Source of the DNA: Acidobacteriaceae bacterium
GTDB lineage: Bacteria > Acidobacteriota > Terriglobia > Terriglobales > Acidobacteriaceae
DNA length: 64,000 nucleotides
Assembly (NCBI GenBank): GCA_025462735.1
Contig: JAOAPC010000021.1
Span: 62,001 to 126,000, forward strand
Direction of reading: 5' to 3'
In this document: in pieces, positions 42,220 through 51,129 of the stretch
Layout: the number at the start of each line of letters is the position of its first letter
Numbering within the stretch: the stretch's first letter is position 1
Made by a program: the position numbers and the translations under genes
Notes under the pieces: generated by a model
Told to the model about the DNA's origin: nothing
Database searches by the model: none
Seen by the model: only the letters and a program-made list of their open reading frames with translations

Positions 42220-45168
42220 ATGGCTGTTTCCAAAGGCGTCTCCACTTCCAAACTCCAACCTGACCCCCAGCAGCGCGCGGCCATCGAGCACGTCAGCGGC
42301 CCCATGCTGGTGCTGGCAGGCGCCGGCACCGGTAAGACCACCGTACTTATTCGCCGCATCGCTAATCTGATTCGTGAAGGTCACGCCCGCCCGGACGAAA
42401 TCCTGGCGCTTACTTACACCAACAACGCTGCTGCGGAGATGTGGGAGCGCGTACAGGGTGAATTACGCGGCGTCGATGCTAAAGGCCTGCAGGTTGGAAC
42501 CTTTCACGCTTACTGCAATGAGCTGCTTCAACGCTGCGGGCGCGATTTCAAGGTGCTCAACGACCAGCAGTTGTGGATTTTTTTGCGCCGGAATATCCGC
42601 GAGCTGCGATTGAATTATTACGTTCGCGCCGCCAGCATTGGAGAATTCCTCAAAGACCTGCTGGAATTTATGCGCCGCTGCCAGGATGAACTGGTCGGGC
42701 CTGCGCAATACCGCGCGAATGTGGAGCGTATCGAGCGGGGCGAGTTGCCGGTTCCTCGTGTCGGCAAATCCAAGAAGGCAAAAGAAATTACCGATGAAGA
42801 AGCCCGCGGCCGCTGCCACGAAATCGCCTTCGTCTTTGAGACCGTCGAGCGCATGCTCAGAGAGCACAACTTCGGCACCTTCGGGCACATGATTCTTCGC
42901 GCCCACGAACTTCTGTCTGAAGATCCCGCCCTGCTGGAAAGCGAGCGTGCCCGCGCTAAATTCATTCTTGTAGACGAATTTCAGGACGCAAACTTCGCCC
43001 AGATTAAGACTTTGGAGAAATTAGCCGGCAGCGCTCAGAACATTTTTGCTGTCGGCGACCCGGATCAGGGCATTTATCGTTTTCGCGGTGCATCTAGCGG
43101 CGCGTTCGAACTTTTCCAACGACAATTCGCCAGCTCTAAGCTCGCCGTTCTGAACAGAAACCGCCGCTCCACAACTCCCATTCTCAAATGTGCCCATGCG
43201 GTAATCGCCGAGAACCCTGAATTTTCGCTGAGCACAGGGGCGGGCGCCTATCATCGAACGCCACTGGTCTCGGCGCGTGATGAACACGATCCCGGCAGGG
43301 CCGCGCAGCGAGCTCCTCTTCAGGCGGTATTGGTGAGCGGTGGTTTCATGGAAGCCACCGACTTGGTGTCAACCCTTATCGAGCGGCGTCGCCAGTCTCG
43401 CTGTGAATGGAAGAACATCGCGCTCCTTTACCGGACACACTTTCATCGTGACGAGGTTGCCGCCGAACTCGCGAGGAATGGAATTCCCTTTTCGATTGAG
43501 GGCCTCGACGTTCTCGACACCCCGGAAGTGCGCGATCTGCTTGCCTGCTTGGGAGCGGTAGTCTCTGATGCGGACAGCGCGGCGTTATTCAGAGCCGCTG
43601 CACTACCGCAGTTTTTGGTTGATCCGGAGGAATTGAGAAGCGCGATCAAATCTCTCCCGCGTGAAACCACTGCGACCATCGCCTCAGTACTGTCTCGCGT
43701 TAAAGGATGCGGCGCTCTTCTCGAAGCAGTGCGGCAGGCGCGGAGTGAGACGTCTGGCAACAAAGTTTACCCAACCCTGCTCTCCGTAATACGCATTTTC
43801 CAGATTCCCCGCGGTCAGGCGGTTGAAGCCCTGCTGCGATTTTCAAACCAATGGGAAACATCGCCGCTTACCAAAACTGGCGAGCCGGGCGAGTTCATCG
43901 AGTATCTGGATTATTTTCGCGAAGCGCGGGGGACCATTCCGCTGCCTGCTGCGGACGAAAAGAATGCCGTCAAGCTAATGACCGCCCATTCGGCAAAAGG
44001 GCTGGAGTTTGACCACGTTTTTATTCTGCGTGCAGTCAAGGGCAGCTTTCCAGTCTATTATCGTGAGCCGCTGATCGAGCTTCCGGCGGAGCTTCGCAAC
44101 TCCGGATTAGCAGATACGGACGAGAAGAAAGTTTGCGAACAGGAAGAGCGGCGCTTGTTCTACGTTGCCATGACTCGGGCCCGAGATACTCTTACCATCT
44201 ACGGGCAGTTCGGAAAAGGGCAACTCGACAAGACGCCGCCGGGTTTTTTGCGTGAGCTGCTAAAGAATCGCGAGTTGAGGCCGTGGCTGAAACAGCGGAC
44301 TTGCCGTGAATTCCAGACCGACATTTTCGCCGCCGCGCAAAGACCATCATCGAGGCTGGAAGAATGGGTCGGGATGGCTCCAGCTTCTGATCTGGCCGCG
44401 ACGCTGAGTGCCAGCTCTATTCAGCACTACGAGACTTGTCCACTGCAGTTCAAGCTGGAGCGCGAGTGGCGGATCCCGGCGGAAGCTTCTGCCGCGTTGC
44501 AGTATGGCGCATGCATGCACCGCGTGCTGCTCACCTACTACGAGTCCGTCAGACTGGAGCGCACTTTGCTCGAACCAGAACTGATCGATCTCTTTCGGAC
44601 AGAACTCGCGAATGCCGGGTTCTCTGATCACTACCAGCGCGAGCTGTACGAACAGAAGGGGATCGTAGAGCTGCGGGCCTTCATCGCCTCTTCTGCCCAG
44701 GTTAAGTCCGAAGTGTTACACACGGAAGAGCGGTTTAGCGTGAAGATCGGTCCGACCACGCTGGTCGGCCGGATTGATCGCATAGATAGAGATAGAGCCC
44801 GTGCGTCTGCCGACAGCGTCGTTATCACCGACTATAAAACCGGAAGGCCCAGGTCACAGGAAGATGCTGACGAAAGCCTGCAGCTCTCCCTGTATGCGCT
44901 GGCCGCGCGTGAAAAGTGGGGATACAGAAGTGAGCGCCTCGTCTTTCATAACCTCGAGGGCAACTCATCGATCAGCAGCGTGCGCAGTGATCTCCAACTG
45001 CAGGAAGCGCAACTTCATGTAGAAGACATTGCGGCAAAAATCTCCGCCGGAAATTTCGAACCCAAACCAGGATTTCATTGCGCCTGGTGCGCCTACCGCA
45101 GCCTTTGCCCAAAAACCGAAAAGCGCATTCCCGAATTGCTCGCGGTCGCTGCCACCGAACAAAACTAG
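42220..45168 (+). CDS. UvrD/Rep-type helicase fused to PD-(D/E)xK nuclease with Fe-S cysteines
   Basis: 982 residues from the ATG at 42220. SF1A helicase motifs: LAGAGTGKTTVL (I), LTYTNNAAAEMWERV (Ia), ILVDEFQDANFAQ (II), GDPDQGIYRFRGA (III), LMTAHSAKGLEFDHVFI (V) and RLFYVAMTRARD (VI). The C-terminal 220 residues form a RecB/AddB-like nuclease: ETCPLQFKLE, GACMHRVLLTYY, VVITDYKTGR and the terminal HCAWCAYRSLC, giving four cysteines suited to a 4Fe-4S cluster. This layout resembles AddA/AdnA-type double-strand-break resection enzymes. A partner subunit is not in the window. Confidence 0.92.
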   Translation: MAVSKGVSTSKLQPDPQQRAAIEHVSGPMLVLAGAGTGKTTVLIRRIANLIREGHARPDEILALTYTNNAAAEMWERVQGELRGVDAKGLQVGTFHAYCNELLQRCGRDFKVLNDQQLWIFLRRNIRELRLNYYVRAASIGEFLKDLLEFMRRCQDELVGPAQYRANVERIERGELPVPRVGKSKKAKEITDEEARGRCHEIAFVFETVERMLREHNFGTFGHMILRAHELLSEDPALLESERARAKFILVDEFQDANFAQIKTLEKLAGSAQNIFAVGDPDQGIYRFRGASSGAFELFQRQFASSKLAVLNRNRRSTTPILKCAHAVIAENPEFSLSTGAGAYHRTPLVSARDEHDPGRAAQRAPLQAVLVSGGFMEATDLVSTLIERRRQSRCEWKNIALLYRTHFHRDEVAAELARNGIPFSIEGLDVLDTPEVRDLLACLGAVVSDADSAALFRAAALPQFLVDPEELRSAIKSLPRETTATIASVLSRVKGCGALLEAVRQARSETSGNKVYPTLLSVIRIFQIPRGQAVEALLRFSNQWETSPLTKTGEPGEFIEYLDYFREARGTIPLPAADEKNAVKLMTAHSAKGLEFDHVFILRAVKGSFPVYYREPLIELPAELRNSGLADTDEKKVCEQEERRLFYVAMTRARDTLTIYGQFGKGQLDKTPPGFLRELLKNRELRPWLKQRTCREFQTDIFAAAQRPSSRLEEWVGMAPASDLAATLSASSIQHYETCPLQFKLEREWRIPAEASAALQYGACMHRVLLTYYESVRLERTLLEPELIDLFRTELANAGFSDHYQRELYEQKGIVELRAFIASSAQVKSEVLHTEERFSVKIGPTTLVGRIDRIDRDRARASADSVVITDYKTGRPRSQEDADESLQLSLYALAAREKWGYRSERLVFHNLEGNSSISSVRSDLQLQEAQLHVEDIAAKISAGNFEPKPGFHCAWCAYRSLCPKTEKRIPELLAVAATEQN

Positions 45169-45185
45169 CTGAAACAAATCAATCC

Positions 45186-45218
45186 AAAAAAAACTTTGGG
45201 GACGCTATTCGCGTCCCC
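45186..45218 (-). terminator. Terminator of the lysine-rich micropeptide gene
   Basis: Perfect 8-bp stem GGGGACGC/GCGTCCCC (45198-45205 with 45211-45218), 5-base loop; on the minus strand followed by AAAG and eight consecutive T. It starts 26 bases after the micropeptide stop. On the plus strand the T-run is absent. Confidence 0.88.
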
Positions 45219-45243
45219 ATGTTTCTACTTTGCATCAGGCCAA

Positions 45244-45291
45244 TTAGTGTTTCTTCTTGGTGGCCTTTTTTGCTTTCTTTTTGGTTGCCAT
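45244..45291 (-). CDS. Lysine-rich micropeptide (15 residues), complete transcription unit
   Basis: The ORF encodes MATKKKAKKATKKKH: eight lysines, no acidic residue, composition like a histone H1 tail. Too short for normal gene calling, but all signals are in place: a sigma-70 promoter with TTGACT and TATACA 17 bases apart, a GGGAG ribosome site nine bases before the ATG, TAA stop and a strong terminator, all on one strand within 200 bases. The Lys/Ala/Thr repeat suggests nucleic-acid binding, perhaps chromatin- or ribosome-related; this is inferred from charge only. It could also be a small RNA that happens to carry an ORF. It lies between the helicase gene (convergent) and thiolase (divergent). 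Confidence 0.68.
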   Translation of the reverse strand: MATKKKAKKATKKKH

Positions 45292-45356
45292 GTTAACTAT
45301 TCTCCCTTCCATTGTTCATGGATCGATGCAACGGTCTTCTGTTGCGACTGATTGAA

Positions 45357-45385
45357 TGTATAGAGTCATTAAAATGCGAAGTCAA
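45357..45385 (-). promoter_or_regulatory. Near-consensus sigma-70 promoter for the micropeptide gene
   Basis: -35 TTGACT (45380-45385) and -10 TATACA (45357-45362) with the optimal 17-base spacer. The predicted start is near 45350, giving a leader of about 60 bases before the ATG. Confidence 0.75.
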
Positions 45386-45428
45386 GCAAAAAATGAAGCG
45401 TCGAGGAGGTGAAGTAGTTGTACGAAAG

Positions 45429-45442
45429 TCACTCGTAAGTGA
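45429..45442. promoter_or_regulatory. Candidate operator between micropeptide and thiolase genes
   Basis: TCACT-CGTA-AGTGA is a 5-bp inverted repeat in the AT-rich 338-base divergent region, with a further TCACTCACT at about 45462. The region otherwise has no ORF I support. A TATAAT at 45593-45598 is a possible thiolase -10. Confidence 0.35.
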
Positions 45443-45629
45443 TCGCAAAGAAAAAATTGTTTACTCACTCACTTTTTTTAATCTCCTCCGCAATATTTCT
45501 GCGATCGTCCATGGTGCCCGTGGCCGAACGCCTCGCAACGCACAACGCGCATCAATCGTGGCTCTTGCAAATCTCATCCAATATTCGAGGACTATAATTT
45601 CGAAAGAACTTTTTCGCAGGAGTACACAA

Positions 45630-46823
45630 ATGGCCGCTACAGATCATGTCGTTATCATCTCCGGTTGTCGAACGCCGGTGGGAAAATTTCAGGGAAGCTT
45701 GTCTGATCTCAGCGCGACTCAACTTGGCGCAATCGTCGTCCGCGAAGCTGTGAAGCGCGCTGGCGTCGAGCCTTCTCAAGTAGACGAATGCATCATGGGC
45801 AACGTGATCTCTGCCGGACTCGGCCAAAATCCGGCGCGGCAGGCAGCGATTTTCGGCGGCTTGTCTCCGGAAGTGGGTGCCATGACTGTAAACAAAGTTT
45901 GCGGCTCTGGACTCAAAGCCGTCGCTCTCGCATCGCAAGCGATTCAAACCGGCGATAGCACTTTAGTTGTGGCGGGCGGCATGGAATCGATGACCAACGC
46001 CCCTTATCTCCTTCCGCAGGCGCGAAAAGGTTTGCGTCTCGGCGACGCACAGATCGTTGACTCCATGATTCGCGATGGTCTCTGGGATGTTTACAACGAT
46101 TACCACATGGGCATCACCGGCGAGAATGTCGCCGAAAAATACGGCATCACTCGCGAAGAACAAGACGAGTTCGCGGTGAACTCACATCGCAAAGCAGTCT
46201 CCGCAATCAAAGAGTGCCGATTCAAATCGCAGGTCGTTCCTGTAGATCTTCCAGCGAAGAAGAAAGGCGCGCCACCGGTCATATTCGACAAAGACGAATC
46301 CCCGCGCGAAGACACCACCATCGAAATCCTGCGCTCGCTCAAACCGGCTTTCAAGAAAGACGGCACCGTCACCGCCGGCAATGCTCCCGGAGTGAACGAT
46401 GGCGCAGCCGCCGTCGTGGTGACCAGCGCTGCCAAAGCAAAAGAACTCGGGGCGAAACCAATGGTCCGCATCGTGGCTCAGGCGACGAGCGGAGTCGATC
46501 CCAAGTGGGTGATGATGGCCCCGGTCGGTGCCGTTCGGAAACTTTGGGACAAGACTGGCTGGAAGAATGAAGACGTCGATCTCTACGAACTGAACGAAGC
46601 TTTCTCGGTGCAGGCTCTGGGAGTAATGCGCGAGCTCGGCCTGAATCCGGAAAAAGTAAACGTGAACGGAGGCGCGGTCGCCATCGGCCATCCCATCGGC
46701 GCGAGCGGTGCTCGCGTCCTGGTAACCCTCATCTACGAAATGATCCGCCGCGATGTCCATCGCGGGATTGCGGCGTTATGCCTTGGAGGCGGGAACGCGG
46801 TAGCGATGGCTGTTGAAAGATAG
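45630..46823 (+). CDS. Acetyl-CoA acetyltransferase (thiolase)
   Basis: 397-residue degradative/biosynthetic thiolase joining or cleaving acetyl-CoA units. Catalytic cysteine in [26 protein letters not shown], the [11 protein letters not shown] segment, histidine in [16 protein letters not shown] and second cysteine in [13 protein letters not shown] preceded by CAGGAGT. The frame is open for another 100 codons upstream but these are not conserved and contain the divergent promoter region. Likely role in fatty-acid or ketone metabolism; chain-length preference unknown. Confidence 0.94.
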   Translation: MAATDHVVIISGCRTPVGKFQGSLSDLSATQLGAIVVREAVKRAGVEPSQVDECIMGNVISAGLGQNPARQAAIFGGLSPEVGAMTVNKVCGSGLKAVALASQAIQTGDSTLVVAGGMESMTNAPYLLPQARKGLRLGDAQIVDSMIRDGLWDVYNDYHMGITGENVAEKYGITREEQDEFAVNSHRKAVSAIKECRFKSQVVPVDLPAKKKGAPPVIFDKDESPREDTTIEILRSLKPAFKKDGTVTAGNAPGVNDGAAAVVVTSAAKAKELGAKPMVRIVAQATSGVDPKWVMMAPVGAVRKLWDKTGWKNEDVDLYELNEAFSVQALGVMRELGLNPEKVNVNGGAVAIGHPIGASGARVLVTLIYEMIRRDVHRGIAALCLGGGNAVAMAVER

Positions 46824-46908
46824 GCGGCGCGGAGCGATGGGCGGCCCGCCCGTCGCGTTGAAATCATTGCTGCGCTAACCACACTGAGATTTTTAGTTGA
46901 TGCAGACC

Positions 46909-47286
46909 CCAGTCGCGGAGCGACGGTATGTGATAGCCCGGCACGTAAGTGCCGGGTACAGTTCATGAACGGATTCGAGTCCCTTTAGGGACGGCACCCG
47001 CTTGTTGAGTTCAGTGGATGCCACGACAGTCGAGGATATTCAAGACAACGTGATCTTAGTCGATGATTCACAAGTTGCTGATCTGCTCATCGAGCATACC
47101 TGGTGTGGCTCCAAGGGCCACGCACGAAATCAAGAGAGTTGATTCAGACTACTTTCAGAAGACAAACAGCCGTGCTGAAGTGTGATCATTCGCAATCTTG
47201 TACCGTCCCTGCGGGACTCATCTCAATTCCGCACCTCACCCGGCACTGCCATGCCGGGCTATCACATACCGTCGCTCCGCGACTGG
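46909..47286. repeat. Two REP units in inverted orientation sharing a 35-bp identical arm
   Basis: 46909-46943 is the exact reverse complement of 47252-47286. Each half contains three hairpins in the same order: GTCGC/GCGAC, CCCGGCAC/GTGCCGGG, then GTCCC/GGGAC, with the linker TATGTGATAG. About 200 bases of unrecognised DNA lie between (46990-47200). This fills the 475-base gap between thiolase and DUF4097 and belongs to the same family as the RAYT-linked REPs. Confidence 0.88.
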
Positions 47287-47298
47287 TGAATCGAGCCC

Positions 47299-48159
47299 TT
47301 AGACACTTCCCTCTTGCTTCTCTCCGGTATCCTTCGCTGGACTGAGATTACGGCCATCGGCCGCGTGGTGAATGTCAATTCGTCCATTCACATTCGTCAA
47401 TCTGATGTCTGCACCGCCGCCGCCCAGTTCGCCGCGTAAATCGTGTCCGACAAAACGGTGATCGTTCGCGTGCAGACCGAAGTCGTTGTCGATGCCTCCA
47501 TGCACCGTGTTGGCTTCAATGCTGGCCTTGGCATCCGACGGCAACGTCAAATCAATGCTCCCGTTCACCGACGTCAATTCAACCGGGGCCGCGGGATGCT
47601 CAAAATTCGCGTCCAGCTTGCCATTAATCGTGGCAAGTCTAGCTTCCCCTCCAAGTCCCCGCGCCGTTAACCGCCCGTTGATGCAAGAAGCCCGCACCTC
47701 TCCTTGCACTCCGGCGATGTCCAAGGCTCCATTGATCAGCTTGATCTCATCCAGTCGGGCTTTGCGAGGAACCGTCAGGGTGTATTCAACCGATCCAGGA
47801 TCGTTGTGGTCGCCTTCCCCTCCTTCATCGCGTTCGCGGTAGTGGGTCTCGATGGAAATGGAATCATTGTGGGCATTGACCCGAATCTCTATACCCTTCA
47901 GCCGGGCGTCATCATGCGCCCGCTTCACCGCGTCGACTTTTACCTCGTTCTGGTCCCAGGTAGTAATGTGCACCGCTCCATTGATATTTTCGAGTTCAAT
48001 TCGTCCATCGGCGGCGAGAGGATAAGTGTGGTGAAACTGCTCGGTGACGACCGCGCCTTCGTTATCCCAGGCGTGGGCTAAAGCAGAGTTCAGCACCAGC
48101 GCCAAAAACGCGCCGAGTATTGCGCCTGTCCAGGTGGCTAAGCGGCGATTCCGTTGCAT
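47299..48159 (-). CDS. DUF4097 exported beta-helix/adhesin-like protein
   Basis: 286 residues from the ATG at 48159. Signal peptide (ATWTGAILGAFLALVLNSALAHAW). The body is a series of short repeats with GRIELENINGAVHITTW, KLINGALDIAGVQGEVRASCINGRLTARG, LATINGKLDA, LTSVNGSIDLTLP and LTNVNGRIDIHH, typical of DUF4097 proteins that form a beta-solenoid. Periplasmic or surface. Function unknown; often linked to envelope-stress or anti-sigma loci. The stop is close to the right-hand REP. Confidence 0.85.
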   Translation of the reverse strand: MQRNRRLATWTGAILGAFLALVLNSALAHAWDNEGAVVTEQFHHTYPLAADGRIELENINGAVHITTWDQNEVKVDAVKRAHDDARLKGIEIRVNAHNDSISIETHYRERDEGGEGDHNDPGSVEYTLTVPRKARLDEIKLINGALDIAGVQGEVRASCINGRLTARGLGGEARLATINGKLDANFEHPAAPVELTSVNGSIDLTLPSDAKASIEANTVHGGIDNDFGLHANDHRFVGHDLRGELGGGGADIRLTNVNGRIDIHHAADGRNLSPAKDTGEKQEGSV

Positions 48160-48200
48160 AACGCCTCCGTGTCCGTTTAGACGGGAGACCCGCAAAAGGG

Positions 48201-49535
48201 TTAGGAGACTTTATCGAGGGCGTTTGTACCGGTGTTGGTTCCTGCCTCGGAGATTACGTAGGCGATCAGAATCGCCATTATCGGCTCAATGGGATGGCGA
48301 TACCGCGAATGCGGGTAAATAAAGTAGTAGATGGCTGGGTAGCAAACAATCAGCCAGAAAAAGAGCCATGCGCCGGGCTGGCGTCTGCGTAGGGCGCGTC
48401 CCAATCCCCAGAAGGCAAGAATCGAACTTGCGAGAAAGGCGGAGTTATCCACCAGCGCTGACATTTCAGACGATCGCGGCCGCCCACCCCAGTAATAAAC
48501 GAAACGTTTAAAGCTGATCCAGGCGAAGCGCCCGTAATCGGCGCGGATAAAATCCATTGCCTCGCGCTTCCGTTCGGCGACATAGGCGATCTCTCCCATT
48601 TGCTCATACTGCTGCAATGCCAATGCATTCTGTGTGGGATGGAGATAGGACATCCAGGTTCCATCCGCACCCGGGCCGTTGCCGAGACGCAGCTCCGCGC
48701 CGAAATTTGACCTGATGAAAACGAATTTGCCGAATGCTTCGTAGTTGCGCACCAACCACGGAGCGATTGTCGCAACAAAGAAAACCGACGCTAGCGCCAC
48801 GCCGGCGAACGACGGCTTCCCTGCTTTCCATCGTCGATACCAGACCCACAACCCGGACGCCGGCAGAAATGAAATCAGCGAAGTGTTGGTCAACGCGGCC
48901 ACGCCCCACAGCAAGCCGAATCCGATCCACGGCGTGAGGCCTTTGAGTTCTTCCAGTTCCAGCGTCAGCCAAAAAATGAGCGCCAGCAACAAAGCCGCCA
49001 GGCTCGTTTCCCACACCCAGCGCGTGGACCAATACATCACCGTTGGCAACAACGCCCAGCCCCAGGCGCTCCACATCGCAACTTTTTCGTTGAAGCATTT
49101 TCGCGCGATCAGGAAAATTGGAATGCACGTCAGCGCGGAGAAGACGCTATTGATCGTGAGCAAAAGAAAAGCCGAGGCATGTGTGTAGATTCCAGTCAGT
49201 TTAAAGACCGAGGCAATTAGATAAGGATAGAGTGGCGGTTCCCACCCGGTCGGGCCCGTTATCGGACCGAATGGGTCAGCAAAGCCGCGTCCGGTGGCAA
49301 TGGCATGACCGATCCGTCCCATTTCGTATCCGAAGCCAAAATCATTTTGATCAGGTTTAAACTTGTAGGTGTGGGCCAGCAGGATATAGGCCAGCCGCAA
49401 TCCGAAGGCGACTATCACCAACCAGAACGGAGAAGTACGGGCCTCCGACCACCAATCGGATAAGGTACCTCGGATTGCGCGACGTTTATTCGGGGTAGAA
49501 GCCGAATTCGGGGTAGAAGCCGAGACTTGGACCAT
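48201..49535 (-). CDS. GT39-like membrane glycosyltransferase
   Basis: 444 residues from the ATG at 49535. The N-terminus contains a twice-repeated SASTPN segment from a perfect 18-base tandem repeat, then a TM helix, the acidic loop (FKPDQNDFGFGYEMGRI), about ten TM helices and a short C-terminus. It belongs to the ArnT/PMT-like GT-C fold. Located upstream of DUF4097 on the same strand, 41 bases apart, so possibly one operon. Confidence 0.8.
   Translation of the reverse strand: MVQVSASTPNSASTPNKRRAIRGTLSDWWSEARTSPFWLVIVAFGLRLAYILLAHTYKFKPDQNDFGFGYEMGRIGHAIATGRGFADPFGPITGPTGWEPPLYPYLIASVFKLTGIYTHASAFLLLTINSVFSALTCIPIFLIARKCFNEKVAMWSAWGWALLPTVMYWSTRWVWETSLAALLLALIFWLTLELEELKGLTPWIGFGLLWGVAALTNTSLISFLPASGLWVWYRRWKAGKPSFAGVALASVFFVATIAPWLVRNYEAFGKFVFIRSNFGAELRLGNGPGADGTWMSYLHPTQNALALQQYEQMGEIAYVAERKREAMDFIRADYGRFAWISFKRFVYYWGGRPRSSEMSALVDNSAFLASSILAFWGLGRALRRRQPGAWLFFWLIVCYPAIYYFIYPHSRYRHPIEPIMAILIAYVISEAGTNTGTNALDKVS
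49488..49523. repeat. Perfect 18-bp tandem duplication in a coding start
   Basis: Two exact 18-base copies (49488-49505 and 49506-49523) encode SASTPN twice near the N-terminus of the GT39-like gene. Copy number could vary by slippage. Confidence 0.85.
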
Positions 49536-49769
49536 TCCAAGGTCTAGCTTCTCACAAAAGGGCGGGTGAAGATTGCTGCGCTTGACGTGGGACAATTACG
49601 TGAGGCGAGGCCGCCCAAAAACGTGGCCCTCCCTGACACTAGCTTGCAGCGACGGGGAGGCCGCTACGCTTGCCTGTAGCAGCTAGAATTTAATTCTGCG
49701 GCCTTTGAGATTAAAGCGGCAAAGTACGCCACTCTGAGCTCGGTCCGCAACAGCGTGTCTTCCACAAAA

Positions 49770-49799
49770 TTGACATGAACCTTTCGTCGAACCTAGACT
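49770..49799 (+). promoter_or_regulatory. Predicted promoter of the Rieske gene
   Basis: TTGACA (consensus) and TAGACT separated by 18 bases, 18 bases before the ATG at 49818, so the leader would be very short, with a CAGGA ribosome site. Confidence 0.6.
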
Positions 49800-49817
49800 C
49801 ACACTCCAGGAACGTAC

Positions 49818-50123
49818 ATGCCCTACGTCAAACTCACCACGCAATCCGAGCTTCCCGGCGATGGAGAAGCTAAAGAATTCGAACTCGGAGATAAAGTGAT
49901 ATGCGTCGCTAACGTGAACGGCACCATCACTGCCATGGATAACGTCTGCCTTCACATGGGAGGGCCACTCGGACAAGGCTTCATCGAAGGCAACAAGATC
50001 GTCTGCCCCTGGCATGGGTGGGAGTACGACCTTCAAACCGGCGAACTAGAGGACGATCCCAAATCCAAACTCGCCGTTTATCCGGTTAAAACCGAGAATG
50101 GCGATGTGCTCATCGAGATCTGA
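49818..50123 (+). CDS. Rieske-type [2Fe-2S] ferredoxin
   Basis: 101-residue small soluble Rieske protein. Cluster ligands in CLHMGGPLGQG and CPWHGWEYDL (CxH and CxxH, 18 residues apart). Similar to NirD-like or dioxygenase ferredoxin subunits. No oxygenase gene is adjacent, so it is a general electron carrier. Monocistronic with its own promoter. Confidence 0.92.
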   Translation: MPYVKLTTQSELPGDGEAKEFELGDKVICVANVNGTITAMDNVCLHMGGPLGQGFIEGNKIVCPWHGWEYDLQTGELEDDPKSKLAVYPVKTENGDVLIEI

Positions 50124-50136
50124 GCATTCACATCAA

Positions 50137-50180
50137 GAAAAATCGGGCGGCGCCCAGAACAAGTTCCGGCCAGCCGCCCG
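50137..50180 (-). terminator. Terminator of the SYLF gene
   Basis: 8-bp stem CGGGCGGC/GCCGCCCG (50144-50151 with 50173-50180) followed on the minus strand by ATTTTTC. It lies between the convergent Rieske and SYLF genes and may act on both. Confidence 0.75.
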
Positions 50181-50194
50181 AAAATCTCCTTACC

Positions 50195-50881
50195 TTAACG
50201 AGTCGAAGCTTCTTTCGCATTCTGCACGGCGTTCACAAACGCGCGCGCATCCTCATTCGGAATCGGTACATTTCCTTGGAGAATGTCCTTAAATGGGACT
50301 TCTTTGCCATACCACTGGCGTGTAGCTTTGTTGTCCTGCTGCAACTCAGCGCCGTTCAATGATGCGCCTATGAATGCGCCCTTGCTGGCAGAATAAGTCA
50401 AGATGCCAGCTTTATATCCCGCATCAGCAGACGCGGTTCGCCCTACGGGTCCGGCAGCAGCTGAAACGTCCGCGCCTACCTTAATATGGCCCTGAAGCAA
50501 GTCATTCATTCCCTGATCGTTCATGATGAACATCACCAGATCGGTGCTCTTGCCGCCAATCTGTGCACCCCAACTAATTCCCGACACTGAGAACGGCGCC
50601 GGCGCGCTCCAGCTGCCATTGCTGGTGCGGCAAGTCGCTATCCCAGTTCCGTGTTCGCCGCCCACAATGAATGCTCCCTTTACCAGCTTCGGAATTACGG
50701 CGACGCACTTCGCGCCTTCAAGCACTTGGTTCGGAACACCCTGGTCCGGCGCTGCAGAACTGATGTGTTGAATTACCTCAGCGGCTTGTTGCAGTTCGCC
50801 GGCATTTTTCGAATCGTCGTCTGCTGCCCACCCGATCGCTCCCAGGCATAGCACCAATATTGCAATGGATTGCCACTTCAT
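50195..50881 (-). CDS. SYLF/YSC84-domain exported lipid-binding protein
   Basis: 228 residues from the ATG preceded by AGGAGG. Signal peptide (IAILVLCLGAIGWAAD). SYLF domain with CVAVIPKLVKGAFIVGGEHGTGIATCR, SGISWGAQIGGKSTDLVMFIMNDQGMNDLL and LTYSASKGAFIGASLNGA. Binds phosphoinositides in eukaryotic relatives; in bacteria thought to associate with membranes. Exported, probably periplasmic. Confidence 0.9.
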   Translation of the reverse strand: MKWQSIAILVLCLGAIGWAADDDSKNAGELQQAAEVIQHISSAAPDQGVPNQVLEGAKCVAVIPKLVKGAFIVGGEHGTGIATCRTSNGSWSAPAPFSVSGISWGAQIGGKSTDLVMFIMNDQGMNDLLQGHIKVGADVSAAAGPVGRTASADAGYKAGILTYSASKGAFIGASLNGAELQQDNKATRQWYGKEVPFKDILQGNVPIPNEDARAFVNAVQNAKEASTR

Positions 50882-51129
50882 TTCTATAATCCTCCTGTAG
50901 TTAATCGCTTTCGAATCGTTCTTTCGATTCCTCCAGCACGGCTGCGGTTTTCCTACAAAGCAGCCACTCAGCAGCGCTGGCCAGAGCAGGCGTGAGCACA
51001 ACTAAGGAGAATTGAATGCGATACCTCGATTCCAGAGGACTTAGCTCAGGGAAGGATCACTTCGAGCGCGAGCGCGTTTACAACAAAAAAATAATAAAGT
51101 GGGCAATCGTGACAGATTTGTTTGCCAGA

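Noticed and set aside
45312-45629. N-terminal extension of the thiolase frame
   Set aside because: Thiolase homology starts at the ATG at 45630 with a good ribosome site; the upstream part contains a promoter on the other strand.
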